Shown: positions 44,626 through 58,325 of the stretch, piece after piece
Numbering within the stretch: the first letter of the stretch is position 1
Layout: every line of letters begins with the position of its first letter
Assembly (NCBI RefSeq): GCF_002002725.1
Contig: NZ_MUNW01000032.1
Span: 372,001 to 436,000, forward strand
DNA length: 64,000 nt
DNA from: Sinorhizobium sp. A49
GTDB taxonomy: Bacteria; Pseudomonadota; Alphaproteobacteria; Rhizobiales; Rhizobiaceae
Direction: 5' to 3'
Translations under genes and position numbers: made by a program
The notes under the pieces: model-generated
Databases searched by the model: none
Seen by the model: the letters and a program-made list of their open reading frames with translations, nothing else
Told to the model about the DNA's origin: nothing

Positions 44626-45063
44626 TCAGGGTGAATCAACCCTTACCTGCCTCGCCTGCCGGTAGCGCTGATAGAACAGCGCGGCCCTGAAAAGGATGAA
44701 GGTAGCAGCGACGGCAACGTGCAGGGCAACCAGCAGCGGACGGTTGCCGAAACTGACCGGATAGAATTCGTACATGGCGATCTCGATCGCTGCGGCCACC
44801 ACCCAGACCACAGGGCCCCAGGAGACCAGCAGCCATAGGCCGAGTGCCGCAACCGGATAGACGACGGCGAGCGCGGTTGCCGCTGCCCGCCACTCCGGCG
44901 TCAGGAGATCGAAGCGGCCGGCACCGCCATGGGAAAAGCCGATCAGCATTGCCCAGTAGTTCAGCGCGAACCAGAAGCACGAGGCCGATACCAGCCGCAG
45001 GAACAGGCCGAAAAGGATCTCGGTCAGCGATGGTTTCGGCACATGGGCAGAATCATGAAGCAT
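44626..45063 (-). CDS. DUF6163 family membrane protein
   Basis: A 145-residue integral membrane protein with four predicted helices (about residues 20-42, 60-80, 84-104 and 115-135). It resembles small rhizobial membrane proteins of DUF6163, of unknown function. The frame extends far upstream through hemB as a shadow; the ATG at 45063 gives a hydrophilic N terminus before the first helix. No clear ribosome binding site was found. It is divergent from hemB and upstream of ldtR on the same strand. Confidence 0.78.
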   Translation of the reverse strand: MLHDSAHVPKPSLTEILFGLFLRLVSASCFWFALNYWAMLIGFSHGGAGRFDLLTPEWRAAATALAVVYPVAALGLWLLVSWGPVVWVVAAAIEIAMYEFYPVSFGNRPLLVALHVAVAATFILFRAALFYQRYRQARQVRVDSP

Positions 45064-45244
45064 GGTCGGCAAGATAGGGCGGGCCGGCGCCGTCCGCCAG
45101 CACGAAGGAAGCCCCCTCCCCCGCGGCCGCACGCTAAAAGGAAGAAATGCCGCAGGCCCGTTGTCGGCGGCACCGTTCCCAAGCGCGGTCCCTGCATGAT
45201 AAAGCGCATGCCAGCTCAAAGTTTTCAGGGAAAGGCGCGGCGTG

Positions 45245-46261
45245 ATGAACGACAGGACGAATCTTGTGGACAGGATTACCGGGCACCGTCGCATGCGCCG
45301 CAACCGCAAGGCCGATTGGACGCGCCGGCTGGTACAGGAGAACCGCCTGACCGTCGACGACCTTATCTGGCCGATCTTCATCGTGCCGGGCGAGAACATC
45401 GTCCAGCCGATCGACGCCATGCCGGGCGTCAACCGCATGAGCATCGACAAAGCGGTGGAAGCGGTAAAGGAAGCAGCCGATCTCGGCATCCCGGCAATCG
45501 CCACCTTTCCCAATATCGATCTGTCGCTGCGCGACGAGACCGGCTCCAACAGCCTTGCCGCCGACAATCTCATCAATCAGGCGACGCGCGCCTTCAAGAA
45601 GGCCGTGCCTGAGATTGGCATCATCACCGACGTGGCGCTCGACCCGTTCACCAGCCATGGTCACGACGGCATCCTGCGCGACGGGAAAATCGTCAACGAC
45701 GAAACGGTGGAGATGATCGCCAGGGCCGCCGTCGGCCAGGCCGATGCCGGCGCCGACATCATCGCCCCCTCGGACATGATGGATGGGCGCATTGGCGCGA
45801 TCCGCCAGGCGCTCGACGCTGCAGGCCACCAGAATGTCGGCATCATGGCCTATGCGACGAAATTCGCTTCCGGATTCTATGGGCCCTACCGCGAGGCGAT
45901 CGGCACCGGCGGCCTGCTGAAAGGCGACAAGAAGACGTATTACATCGACCCGGCCAACGGCACCGAGGCGATCCGAGACGCCGCCCTCGACGTCGAGGAG
46001 GGCGCGGATATGCTGATGGTCAAGCCCGGCCTTCCCTACCTCGACATCTGTTGGCGCATGAAGGAGGCCTTCGGCCTTCCGGTGTTCGCCTATCAGGTTT
46101 CGGGCGAGTACTCCCAGGTCAAGGCCGCGGCCGCCAACGGCTGGATCGACGGCGACAAGGTGATGCTCGAAACGCTGCTCGCCTTCAAGCGCGCCGGCTG
46201 CGATGGTATTCTCAGCTACTTCGCCATCGAAGTCGCAAAAATCCTGGCCAAGGGTCGGTAA
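45245..46261 (+). CDS. hemB: Delta-aminolevulinic acid dehydratase (porphobilinogen synthase)
   Basis: A 338-residue enzyme joining two aminolevulinates to porphobilinogen in haem synthesis. The Schiff-base lysines are K206 (ATKFASGFYGP) and K260 (MLMVKPGLPYLD). The metal region reads TDVALDPFTSHGHDG, with aspartates D129, D133 and D141 in place of the cysteines of zinc enzymes, so this is the magnesium-dependent type seen in rhizobia and pseudomonads. The ATG at 45245 is preferred over the GTG just before it. It is divergent from the DUF6163 gene. Confidence 0.96.
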   Translation: MNDRTNLVDRITGHRRMRRNRKADWTRRLVQENRLTVDDLIWPIFIVPGENIVQPIDAMPGVNRMSIDKAVEAVKEAADLGIPAIATFPNIDLSLRDETGSNSLAADNLINQATRAFKKAVPEIGIITDVALDPFTSHGHDGILRDGKIVNDETVEMIARAAVGQADAGADIIAPSDMMDGRIGAIRQALDAAGHQNVGIMAYATKFASGFYGPYREAIGTGGLLKGDKKTYYIDPANGTEAIRDAALDVEEGADMLMVKPGLPYLDICWRMKEAFGLPVFAYQVSGEYSQVKAAAANGWIDGDKVMLETLLAFKRAGCDGILSYFAIEVAKILAKGR

Positions 46262-46366
46262 CGCCCCAGCTTTATGAACTGCAGGTCGTGGCGGATGGCG
46301 GGCAATCCTTGTTTTGCACGCAATCCCCACCCATATCGAGCTTGCAACCATACGAGGCCTATAGAG

Positions 46367-46831
46367 ATGACGATGCACAACGAAGAACTGCGGCTGCCGA
46401 GCAATGACTGGCGCGCCTATCAGGGTGTGCTGTCACGGCGGGTGTTCGCCTTCATTCTCGACTACGTCATCATCGCGCTGCTGTGGATACCGGCCGCCGT
46501 GGTCGTTTTCTTCCTCGGCATCCTGACGCTCGGCCTCGGCTTCCTGCTCTATCCGGTGCTCTTTGCACTGGTGGCGATGCTCTATTTCGGCGTAACCGTT
46601 GGCGGCCGCGAGCAGGCATCCCCTGGTATGCGGATGATGGGATTGGCAATTGCGCGCACGGACGGGCGCCCGATGGATTTCCTGACGGCGATCGTGCATC
46701 TCGTCATCTTCTGGATCGCCAACGCGCTGTTGACGCCGCTCGTTCTGCTGATCGGATTGTTCACGGATCGCAGCCGCCTGCTGCACGATCTCTTGATCGG
46801 CACCGTGACGGTCCGCCGCGACAGCTACTGA
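46367..46831 (+). CDS. RDD family membrane protein
   Basis: A 154-residue protein with an RDD domain. The arginine and aspartates are in LSRRVFAFILDYVIIALLW (residues about 23-41), and the later SPGMRMMGLAI and DRSRLLHDLLIGTVTV segments complete the fold with three to four membrane helices. RDD proteins have been linked to transport or Na+/H+ exchange, without general proof. It follows hemB by about 100 bases on the same strand. The ribosome binding site is weak. Confidence 0.87.
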   Translation: MTMHNEELRLPSNDWRAYQGVLSRRVFAFILDYVIIALLWIPAAVVVFFLGILTLGLGFLLYPVLFALVAMLYFGVTVGGREQASPGMRMMGLAIARTDGRPMDFLTAIVHLVIFWIANALLTPLVLLIGLFTDRSRLLHDLLIGTVTVRRDSY

Positions 46832-46965
46832 TCCCCACCGAAGCAATCGACGAACAACAATCCACGCGCCAGGGGCAACCGCCCCAAACGTGTGAGTTGA
46901 CGTTTTGCATTCTTCCGCCATGCTACTGTCATGAACAACCGCGCCAAGAGTGACCGCCGCACTCG

Positions 46966-47754
46966 ATGAACACACAGACCACACCGTCTCCGCAATTTTA
47001 TCTCACTGCGCCGGCAGCCTGCCCTTATCTGCCGAACGAGATGGAGCGGAAGGTGTTTACCCACATGGTGGGCGAGCGCGCGCCGGAACTCAACGACCTC
47101 CTGACCCAGGGCGGCTTCCGCCGTTCTCAAAACATCGCCTACCGGCCCGCCTGCGAAACCTGTCGCGCCTGCGTTTCCGTACGGATTCTCGCCAGTGAAT
47201 TCTCGCCGAGCCGGTCGATGCGGCGCGTCCTTGCGACCAACAGCGATGTGATTTCGTCGGAATATCCGGCAGAGCCATCGAGCGAACAGTACAACCTCTT
47301 TCGCCGCTACCTCGACCAACGGCATCAGAAAGGCGGCATGTCCGACATGTCGGTTCTCGACTATGCGATGATGGTCGAGGACACCCATGTGCACACCAAG
47401 ATCATCGAATACCGCTTGAGGGTCGAAGGCGACGGCATCAGCGAGAAGGCTCGTGGGCCGTTGATCGCAACCGCGCTGACCGACCGGATGGGTGACGGGC
47501 TGTCGATGGTCTACTCCTTCTTCGACCCTGCCTATGAAGACCGCTCGCTCGGCACCTTCATGATTCTCGATCACATCCGCCGCGCCAGGGAACGTGGCCT
47601 CCCGCACGTTTATCTCGGCTATTGGGTCAAGGGATCGCGAAAGATGGGATACAAGACGAAATTTTTGCCGCAGGAGCACCTTATGCCCCGTGGCTGGGAG
47701 CGTTACGATGGTCCTGACGCACCTTCAGAAACGCCCTCCACGGAAACGGATTGA
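46966..47754 (+). CDS. bpt: Aspartate/glutamate leucyltransferase (arginyltransferase family)
   Basis: A 262-residue aminoacyl-tRNA-protein transferase of the ATE/Bpt family that attaches leucine to N-terminal aspartate or glutamate and feeds proteins to ClpS/ClpAP degradation. The N-terminal [17 protein letters not shown] and the cysteine-rich [15 protein letters not shown] precede the GNAT-like core with [19 protein letters not shown] and [15 protein letters not shown]. The length matches the bacterial enzyme. The EamA-type gene follows after three bases. Confidence 0.95.
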   Translation: MNTQTTPSPQFYLTAPAACPYLPNEMERKVFTHMVGERAPELNDLLTQGGFRRSQNIAYRPACETCRACVSVRILASEFSPSRSMRRVLATNSDVISSEYPAEPSSEQYNLFRRYLDQRHQKGGMSDMSVLDYAMMVEDTHVHTKIIEYRLRVEGDGISEKARGPLIATALTDRMGDGLSMVYSFFDPAYEDRSLGTFMILDHIRRARERGLPHVYLGYWVKGSRKMGYKTKFLPQEHLMPRGWERYDGPDAPSETPSTETD

Positions 47755-47757
47755 AAA

Positions 47758-48654
47758 TTGAGCCCTTCCACTGATGCCGCGCTGCACCGGCGCGGCCTTG
47801 CCATCACCGGCCTTGGCGGCCTTGCTCTCTCCTTCGACATCCCGCTCATCCGATCCGCCGGTGGTGAAGTCTGGTCGCTGCTCGCCGTGCGCAGTCTTTC
47901 GACTTTCGTTATCGGGCTTCTGGCGTGGTTCGTGATCAACCGGCTACTCGGTCGCAAGATCTCGCTCATTCCGGGCAAAGCCGGGCTGGTTGTCGGGCTG
48001 TTTTACGGCATCAACTCCTGCACGTTCCTGCTCGCCGTGTTCAATACGTCGACGGCAAACGTGGTCTTCATCCTTGCGTTTACATCGATGTTTGCGGCCC
48101 TGCTCTCCTGGATATTTCTGAAGGAACGCCCCTCCAACGCAACGCTTGTGACGATGGGGGCAATGGTGCTCGGCGTCGGGCTGATCGTGCAGGACGGCCT
48201 CGAGAGTGGCCATCTCTTCGGCGATGCGATGGCGGCAAGTTCCGCCTTCCTGCTGGCCGCCGCCATCACCATCAGCCGCGCAAGCGGCCGTGATATGGCT
48301 CTGGTGCCGCTGGTGACAGCCATTTTCCCGGCGGCAGTGGCGCTTCTTATGCTGCCGGCTGGCGGGATTGCGATCGCGGCTCCGCAGTACATCCTGTTCA
48401 ACGGCCTGGTGATGATCCCGCTCGCATTCTTCTGCCTGGCCACAGGCCCGCGGTTCCTGTCGGCACCGGAAGTGGGCATGTTCTATCTGCTCGAAACGAT
48501 CCTGGCGCCAATCTGGGTCTGGCTGGTTTTTGCCGAAAGCCCGACGGCACAAACGCTTGCGGGTGGCGCAGTCCTGGTCTTTGCGCTCATCGGTCATTCA
48601 CTTTGGCAGATGCGCAGCCGGGCCGCCCGCGCGGCATTGCCCTGCCCGGAATAG
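47758..48654 (+). CDS. EamA/DMT family transporter
   Basis: A 298-residue membrane protein with about ten helices in two EamA repeats. The first repeat has IPLIRSAGGEVWSLLAVRSL and the end of repeat one LSWIFLKERPS; the second ends in ETILAPIWVWLVFAESPT. The start is a TTG immediately downstream of the bpt stop codon, and no ATG is available in frame at the N terminus. It is probably co-translated with bpt. The substrate is unknown. It converges on the ArsR-type gene. Confidence 0.87.
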   Translation: MSPSTDAALHRRGLAITGLGGLALSFDIPLIRSAGGEVWSLLAVRSLSTFVIGLLAWFVINRLLGRKISLIPGKAGLVVGLFYGINSCTFLLAVFNTSTANVVFILAFTSMFAALLSWIFLKERPSNATLVTMGAMVLGVGLIVQDGLESGHLFGDAMAASSAFLLAAAITISRASGRDMALVPLVTAIFPAAVALLMLPAGGIAIAAPQYILFNGLVMIPLAFFCLATGPRFLSAPEVGMFYLLETILAPIWVWLVFAESPTAQTLAGGAVLVFALIGHSLWQMRSRAARAALPCPE

Positions 48655-48700
48655 ACGGCAACCACCTCGAAGCGGCGCTGGCATCGGATGATTGACGTCG

Positions 48701-49030
48701 TCAGGCTGGCGCCCCGCCGGCCTCCAAAGATTTCGGAGCATGGATGTGCATCGACCAGAGCTCGCGGTTCATTTCGATCCACGCAGCGGCGATATCGAGT
48801 GGCGCGGGATTGCCGCACACGGCCTCCCCGCCGCCAGCAGGCAGCCGCGAAACCAGGCAAGCCTCCTCCAGGATGCGCAGATGCTGCTCAAGCGCATCGG
48901 GCGAAACGGCAACGGCGGCTGCGACCTCGACAACCCGAGTTTCACCTCCGAGCAATATTTCGAAGATACGACGGCGAACCGGATTTGCCAGGGCGAGGAG
49001 AACATCGTCGAGGGCAGCGGAATTCGGCAT
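48701..49030 (-). CDS. ArsR-type winged-helix regulator
   Basis: A 109-residue helix-turn-helix protein of the ArsR fold. LANPVRRRIFEILLGGETRVVEVAAAVAVSPDALEQHL (in two parts, residues about 14-50) is the DNA-binding segment, and LRILEEACLVSRLPAGG leads into the wing. The metal-binding cysteines of true ArsR members are absent, so it is probably a non-metal member of the group. The ATG at 49030 has AGGA at a good distance. It lies downstream of parC on the same strand; its target is unknown. Confidence 0.85.
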   Translation of the reverse strand: MPNSAALDDVLLALANPVRRRIFEILLGGETRVVEVAAAVAVSPDALEQHLRILEEACLVSRLPAGGGEAVCGNPAPLDIAAAWIEMNRELWSMHIHAPKSLEAGGAPA

Positions 49031-49176
49031 GGTCTTCATCCTGTTGGGATGGTTATTGATCCACGACCGCACGTTGCTTTCAAGCGCCGAAAACGGGGTA
49101 TTCCGCTAAATTTCAGATTGCTTAAGAAGTTGATGGATGTCGGCCTGCGCAGCGAAGCCGCGCAGGCAGCGATGGA

Positions 49177-51905
<2,729 letters not shown>

Positions 51906-53099
51906 ATGATGCATACGCGCAAGATCCGCCTGATGATGGCCAGCGCCGCACTCCTGACCCTCACCGGCCCGGCCTTCGCGCTTGACGGTGCGGACCTGAT
52001 GAAGAAGCTCGATGCGGCGACGAGTTCGAACGGCACCACGCTCACCTTCGACAAGGCTGAAGTCAGCGGCGACACGGTGACTGCCTCGGGCGTCCAGATC
52101 AAGCTCGCGGGCCAGCCCGGCGATGCGCTGAAGATCGGCGACATCACCTTCGAAGGTGTCGAGGAAACTGAGGGCGGCGGCTACTACGCCGAGACCGTCT
52201 CCTTCCCTGATGTCAACGTCACGCAGGATGAGGGTAGCTTGGCGGTCAAGGACATTCTGATTTCCGGCCTGTCGATTCCAGCCAACCCGGCCGGCGGCAC
52301 GCTCGACGATATCCTGCTCTATGAAAGCGCCAGCACCGGCCCGATCACGGTCAGCGCCAAGGGCAAGGAAGTTTTCTCGCTGGAAAGCAGCGAAGCAAAC
52401 CTCGCCCGCCAGGAAAACGATGCAGGCTTTGACTTCGATGCAACCGCTGCCGGCCTCAAGGCAGACCTTTCGCAAGTCGAAGACCCCAAGACTAAGGAGG
52501 CCATCGAAAAGCTTGGCCTGACCAAGCTGGACGGCGCGGTGACGATGAAGGGCAGCTGGGAAGTCGAAAGCGGCAATGTCTCGCTCGAGGAATATGCCTT
52601 CGACTTCAAGAATGTCGGCCGACTGAACCTCGCCGTCGATATCTCGGGCTACACGCTTGCCTTCATGAAGTCGCTTCAGGAAGCCATGAAGTCCGCTGAA
52701 ACGAACCCCAACAAGGAAGAAGCCAATCAGGCGATGGGTCTCGCCATGATGGGGCTGATGCAGCAGCTGACCTTCAACAGTGCAGAGATCCGCTTCGACG
52801 ACGCCTCGATCACCAAGAAGGCGCTCGACTATGCGGGTTCGCAGCAGGGTGTCACGGGTGATCAGCTGGCGCAGTCGCTGAAGGGCCTCGTTCCGTTGAT
52901 GATGGCACAGCTCAACGTGCCGGAACTGCAGAACCAGGTATCGTCCGCGGTCAACACCTACCTCGACGGCCCGAAGAGCCTGACGATCAGCGCCGCACCG
53001 GAAAAGCCGGTTCCGTTCCCGATGATCATGGGCGCGGCCATGGGCGCACCGAACACGATTCCTTCGGTGCTTGGCGTCAAGGTGACCGCAAACGATTGA
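51906..53099 (+). CDS. Exported protein of unknown function, 397 aa
   Basis: A 397-residue protein with a Sec signal peptide cleaved after GPAFA (about residue 26). The mature chain looks like repeated beta-strands of an AsmA- or lipid-transfer-like periplasmic protein (VSGDTVTASGVQIKLAG, then GWDIEF-like strands), with a helical middle near residues 250-320 rich in methionine and glutamine. I cannot name a family with confidence. AAGGAAC precedes the ATG; an upstream frame to 51816 lacks support. It is divergent from parC and followed by a long non-coding stretch. Confidence 0.8.
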   Translation: MMHTRKIRLMMASAALLTLTGPAFALDGADLMKKLDAATSSNGTTLTFDKAEVSGDTVTASGVQIKLAGQPGDALKIGDITFEGVEETEGGGYYAETVSFPDVNVTQDEGSLAVKDILISGLSIPANPAGGTLDDILLYESASTGPITVSAKGKEVFSLESSEANLARQENDAGFDFDATAAGLKADLSQVEDPKTKEAIEKLGLTKLDGAVTMKGSWEVESGNVSLEEYAFDFKNVGRLNLAVDISGYTLAFMKSLQEAMKSAETNPNKEEANQAMGLAMMGLMQQLTFNSAEIRFDDASITKKALDYAGSQQGVTGDQLAQSLKGLVPLMMAQLNVPELQNQVSSAVNTYLDGPKSLTISAAPEKPVPFPMIMGAAMGAPNTIPSVLGVKVTAND

Positions 53100-53696
53100 T
53101 CCCTGGGGCTCCGGCCTGACAATCAGCGCCGGCGACTTCGCATGACCCGTTGGTCGACGAAGTCGCCGGCGTTTCTGTATCCAGCACGCAGCCCGGCTTC
53201 ACGACACGCAGCCGCCGACACGGCGTCGCAGCCTCACTCCCCACGCAGCAGGTCTCATTCGGCCAAGCAGCCAGTCGCATTTCGGATTGTCTCGTCGGGC
53301 GCATGCCATATTCTTGTCGAGTGGTCGTTTTCGGTTGAAAACCCTTGTTTCAGCGGCCTGATTTACTTGTGCCGCCTTGCGCCTCGAAGACTGCACCGCC
53401 AGTATTGCCCCCTGATCTGCTTCGAACGACCGCAGCTTTTTCTCGCATGACCCATACGCATGAAACGTCAACGGCGTTTTGCCTGATCATTCCGTACTGC
53501 GCGCATTTTTTAACCACACTGCGATACCGGCCGAAGAACAACTCTGATCCGGCAACATTGAAAACTGTCACTTTGTAGAACAGGCGCAGGATAGAGAACA
53601 GCAGACAAATATCGAGAGCCATACTCTCGCGAACCTGCTTCTGAACGCCGAAACGCAAGTGCATTTATTCCTTTCTTTTCGACAGATCGGACGTCA
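53100..53696. other. Long intergenic region before the P450 gene
   Basis: A stretch of 597 bases with no gene on the plus strand. On the minus strand one frame (53350-53664) has a good ribosome binding site and is listed separately as a weak candidate. TTTTTTAACC and AT-rich sequence near 53500-53680 probably hold the P450 operon promoter, but no specific boxes are assigned. Confidence 0.5.
53350..53664 (-). CDS. Possible small protein, unknown function
   Basis: A 104-residue frame whose ATG (53664) is preceded by GAAAGGAATAA, a good ribosome binding site. It would encode a protein with one hydrophobic segment (ALDICLLFSILRLFYKVTVF, residues about 16-35) and a basic remainder, ending in a glycine-rich tail. 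No family is recognised and codon use is not clearly coding. It runs divergently from the P450 gene, 32 bases away. Confidence 0.3.
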   Translation of the reverse strand: MHLRFGVQKQVRESMALDICLLFSILRLFYKVTVFNVAGSELFFGRYRSVVKKCAQYGMIRQNAVDVSCVWVMREKAAVVRSRSGGNTGGAVFEAQGGTSKSGR

Positions 53697-55127
53697 ATGG
53701 CTGGATGGTTCCATCAACCGGTAAAATTCAGAGAAGAGCTGTCGGAAGAAAGATTTGAACCTGCGCGCGCCGACTATTATTCGGGGCCGCCGGGAAAGCC
53801 TCTGCGGCTTCTGCTTCAGGCACGAACGGATTTTCTGTCGATCTGGCGAAACAACGACTTTACGGAGAAGGTTTCCCAGATCCGGCTGATCGGGCGGCAG
53901 GTCGTTCTGGTCAATTCGCCCGACCTCATCCGCCAGGTTGTCGTCAAACGTCACGAGAATTTCGAGCGCAAGAGCCCGCAGATGCGCCGGGCGCTCGAAT
54001 TCCTGCTGGGCGACGGCCTTTTCATCTCGGACGGCGACACCTGGAAACAGCGGCGTCCCCTGGTCGCCGACATCGTCCATGCCAAAAGGGTGCCTGCCTT
54101 CGGCCCCGTCATGGAGCGCACGACCAGCGAACTGGTTGAGCGCTGGCACGGGATGCCGGATGGTGCCCAGGTCAACGCCCTGCACGAAATGGCTGGGCTG
54201 ACCGCCGAGATCATTGCGCGAAGCGTCTTTGGAAACCAGCTTGGCGACGACAGCGCAGCAGCGGTCACCGACAGCTTCACCAGCTACCAATCGCTGGTCG
54301 ATTCGATCAATCTCGGCTACTTCCTCGGCTTCGACGACGGGCTACCGATCTTGCGAACACCGACGCTTCGTCGCTCGGTCAAGCGCATCCACCGTATCAT
54401 CGACAAGGTGGTCGAAGATCACCTCGAAGGCCGCGGCGACCACAACTCCATGGTTGAGCTGTTGATCCGTCGGCAGCAGCGAAATCCTGAACTCAAGCTC
54501 GACCTAGTTGCCCTGCGCAACGAAGCGGCGACGATTTTCATGGCGGGCCATGAGACGACGGCCGCCACGCTCACCTGGGCCTGGTACCTTCTGTCTCGCG
54601 CCAAATGGGTGGAAAAAGCGCTCCATGACGAGATCGGCCGCGTCTGCGGCGACCGGGTGCCGACAATTGACGACGTGCCGCAGCTCGAATTGTGCAAGGC
54701 CATCATCGAGGAGACGCTTCGCCTCTACCCGCCCGTTCCCATTCTGGCGCGCCAAACGCGCCAGGCGGAAATGATCGGCGATATCACTGCCGAACGCGGT
54801 TCGCTCGTTCTGATCGTGCCATGGCTTCTGCATCGAACAGAGAGTCTGTTTGAGGACCCGCACCATTTCCGCCCCGACCGGTTCATGAGTGGGCGTCGCC
54901 CGACGCCCTATAGTTTCATTCCGTTTGCCAGCGGACCGCGCGTCTGCCCGGGCTTGCATTTCGGGCTGACGGAAGCGATCCTGTGCCTGGCGATCATTGC
55001 GCAGCAGTTCCGGGTAGCGGTCGTCGACGGCCACAAGGTGGAGCCCATCTGCCGCCTGACGCTGCGGCCGAAGGGCGGACTTCCGGTAACCCTCCATCGA
55101 CGGCAGAGACCATCCCATGACCATTGA
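53697..55127 (+). CDS. Cytochrome P450
   Basis: A 476-residue soluble-type haem-thiolate monooxygenase. The haem motif is FIPFASGPRVCPG with ligand C417, the oxygen-activating I-helix has AGHETTAATL (residues 283-292), and the K-helix ExxR is in EETLRLYPP (338 onward). The PERF-like segment is FRPDRF near 391. The substrate is not readable, but the following gene, whose start codon lies eleven bases inside this one, encodes an LpxL-type acyltransferase. That suggests action on a fatty acid or lipid. Redox partners are not encoded nearby. Confidence 0.93.
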   Translation: MAGWFHQPVKFREELSEERFEPARADYYSGPPGKPLRLLLQARTDFLSIWRNNDFTEKVSQIRLIGRQVVLVNSPDLIRQVVVKRHENFERKSPQMRRALEFLLGDGLFISDGDTWKQRRPLVADIVHAKRVPAFGPVMERTTSELVERWHGMPDGAQVNALHEMAGLTAEIIARSVFGNQLGDDSAAAVTDSFTSYQSLVDSINLGYFLGFDDGLPILRTPTLRRSVKRIHRIIDKVVEDHLEGRGDHNSMVELLIRRQQRNPELKLDLVALRNEAATIFMAGHETTAATLTWAWYLLSRAKWVEKALHDEIGRVCGDRVPTIDDVPQLELCKAIIEETLRLYPPVPILARQTRQAEMIGDITAERGSLVLIVPWLLHRTESLFEDPHHFRPDRFMSGRRPTPYSFIPFASGPRVCPGLHFGLTEAILCLAIIAQQFRVAVVDGHKVEPICRLTLRPKGGLPVTLHRRQRPSHDH

Positions 55128-56124
55128 AGAACCGCGCCAAGCCGAAAGAATTACCAAGCGCAAGGCATGGACATTCGCCAGCGAAGAGCGCCCCTCTCTT
55201 GGCGATGCCCTTTCCGGCCGGGAGGGCTTGCGTGCCTTCTGGCGCTACTGGGTGACCGACAATCTCTGGAACCTCGCGCACCTCAGCGGGCATTTCGGCA
55301 TGAAGCTCCTGCCGATGGATGCCTGTTCCAACCTGGGTGCGGCGCTCGGTCTTTTTGCCATGCCGCGCTTCCACAAGGTGGCGTCGCGGCGCGCGCAAGA
55401 AACGATCCGCGCCCTTCGGCCGGATCTCAACGAGGCCGAGCAGCAGGAGCTGTTTCGCGAAAACTGCCGGGCGCAGGGGCGGCTGATGACCGAGTTCTCG
55501 GTCGTGAACCGGTTGCAGAACAATCGCGACCGGCTGACATTCCACGGTCTCGACATCATCGATGATGCCGTCAAGGCCGGGCCTGTCATCATCGTCGGTA
55601 TGCATCTCGGCAACTGGGAGGTCGGCCCGACTGTTCTGCAGAGGATCAACGTTCACCCCCATGCCTTCTACCTCCCGCCCAGGGGCCGGGCCAAGGCGTG
55701 GATCGCCGAGCGCGTGCGCAGCAAGGCGGGCTTGCGGTTCCTTCCGCCCGGCGCCGAGGGCATTCGGCCGGCCATCAAGATCCTGAAGAACGGCGGCGTT
55801 GTCAGCACCTTCTGCGACGAGGGTTTTGGTGGATTCATTCGGGGGCCATTTTTCGACCGCAAGCCGCATCTCGAAGGCAACCTGGCCATTGCCGTCCGTC
55901 TGGCGCGCATGACGGGCGCCACCATCTGCCCGTGGTACAACCTGCGCACCGAGGGTTTCCGCTTCGAATGTCGCGCACTGACCCCGATAAAGCTTCCCCC
56001 CGAAGAGCGCCCCGGGGCGCGCCAGCTCGACGATATCCTGATGTTGAACAACACCATCGAGCCGGTTATTCGGGCCAACCTCGATCAATGGTACTTCCTC
56101 GACAATTCTCTCCGACCCGAGTGA
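55117..56124 (+). CDS. LpxL/HtrB-family lysophospholipid/lipid A acyltransferase
   Basis: A 335-residue membrane-associated acyltransferase of the HtrB/LpxL family. The catalytic HxxxxE is H163-LGNW-E168 in GMHLGNWEVG; the family motifs GVVSTFCDEGFGG and GATICPWYNLR follow. Unlike classical LpxL there is no obvious long N-terminal anchor helix at the very start, which is charged (EERPSLGD); a hydrophobic stretch near residues 40-60 may attach it. Its ATG overlaps the end of the P450 gene by eleven bases, a sign of a common transcript and joint function. Acceptor and acyl donor are unknown. Confidence 0.87.
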   Translation: MTIEEPRQAERITKRKAWTFASEERPSLGDALSGREGLRAFWRYWVTDNLWNLAHLSGHFGMKLLPMDACSNLGAALGLFAMPRFHKVASRRAQETIRALRPDLNEAEQQELFRENCRAQGRLMTEFSVVNRLQNNRDRLTFHGLDIIDDAVKAGPVIIVGMHLGNWEVGPTVLQRINVHPHAFYLPPRGRAKAWIAERVRSKAGLRFLPPGAEGIRPAIKILKNGGVVSTFCDEGFGGFIRGPFFDRKPHLEGNLAIAVRLARMTGATICPWYNLRTEGFRFECRALTPIKLPPEERPGARQLDDILMLNNTIEPVIRANLDQWYFLDNSLRPE

Positions 56125-56295
56125 CCTGATCGGGACGGTGACAACCACGGCGTCTCCCGCCGCGCTTTTCTGTGTGCGCGCTTTCCATGTTATGATCGCT
56201 GCTGCTTGATGCCCGCCCGCCGTCGCCTATCTACATCTCTCTGAAGACAAGACTTCATCCCGCATTCCTGACCGATCACACGGAAGGAGAACGTC

Positions 56296-56514
56296 ATGGG
56301 ACTGAAACATGCGGATATCACCGCGATTCTTGGCCCGGTCGACGAAACGCTGATGGCAGAGCTGCTGGCGACGGGAGCCAGTGCGGCAGAACTCGCCGAA
56401 GCGATCGCCTGGGTCAACAACGACGAGGCGCTGATCGGCGAAGGACGGCATCTGCCGGCCGGCCGCGTCGCGGCCTTGATCGACATCCTGACGCCTGATG
56501 ATGGCGAAGAGTAA
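56296..56514 (+). CDS. Small conserved-looking protein, unknown function
   Basis: A 72-residue acidic, soluble, helical protein starting MGLKHADITAILGPVDETLM and ending in TPDDGEE. GGAAGGAG lies eight bases before the ATG, and base use is typical of the neighbourhood, so it is likely a real gene. It contains no known domain. It is followed by groEL after 113 bases on the same strand; the two may be cotranscribed, and in that position a GroES would be expected, but this protein shares no GroES motif. Confidence 0.72.
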   Translation: MGLKHADITAILGPVDETLMAELLATGASAAELAEAIAWVNNDEALIGEGRHLPAGRVAALIDILTPDDGEE

Positions 56515-56551
56515 CGTGTTGAGCGGCAGCGCTTTCGATGAGGGTGCCACA

Positions 56552-56580
56552 TTGACGATCGGTAGCGTCAGGGCCCATTT
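56552..56580 (+). promoter_or_regulatory. Possible promoter of groEL
   Basis: TTGACG (56552-56557) and CCATTT (56575-56580), spaced by 17 bases, resemble a promoter with an RpoH-like -10 box (CCATnT). It lies about 50 bases upstream of the groEL ATG. No CIRCE element is present. Function is inferred. Confidence 0.35.
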
Positions 56581-56615
56581 CGATCGCGGCCGCGTGACTG
56601 CGAGTTTTGTGCTGA

Positions 56616-58256
<1,641 letters not shown>

Positions 58257-58325
58257 GAGGCAACCGGTAAGTGCCACAGGCTGCGGACCGGGAAGTTCAG
58301 GCCGAGGAGCCGGACCGCGGCGAAC

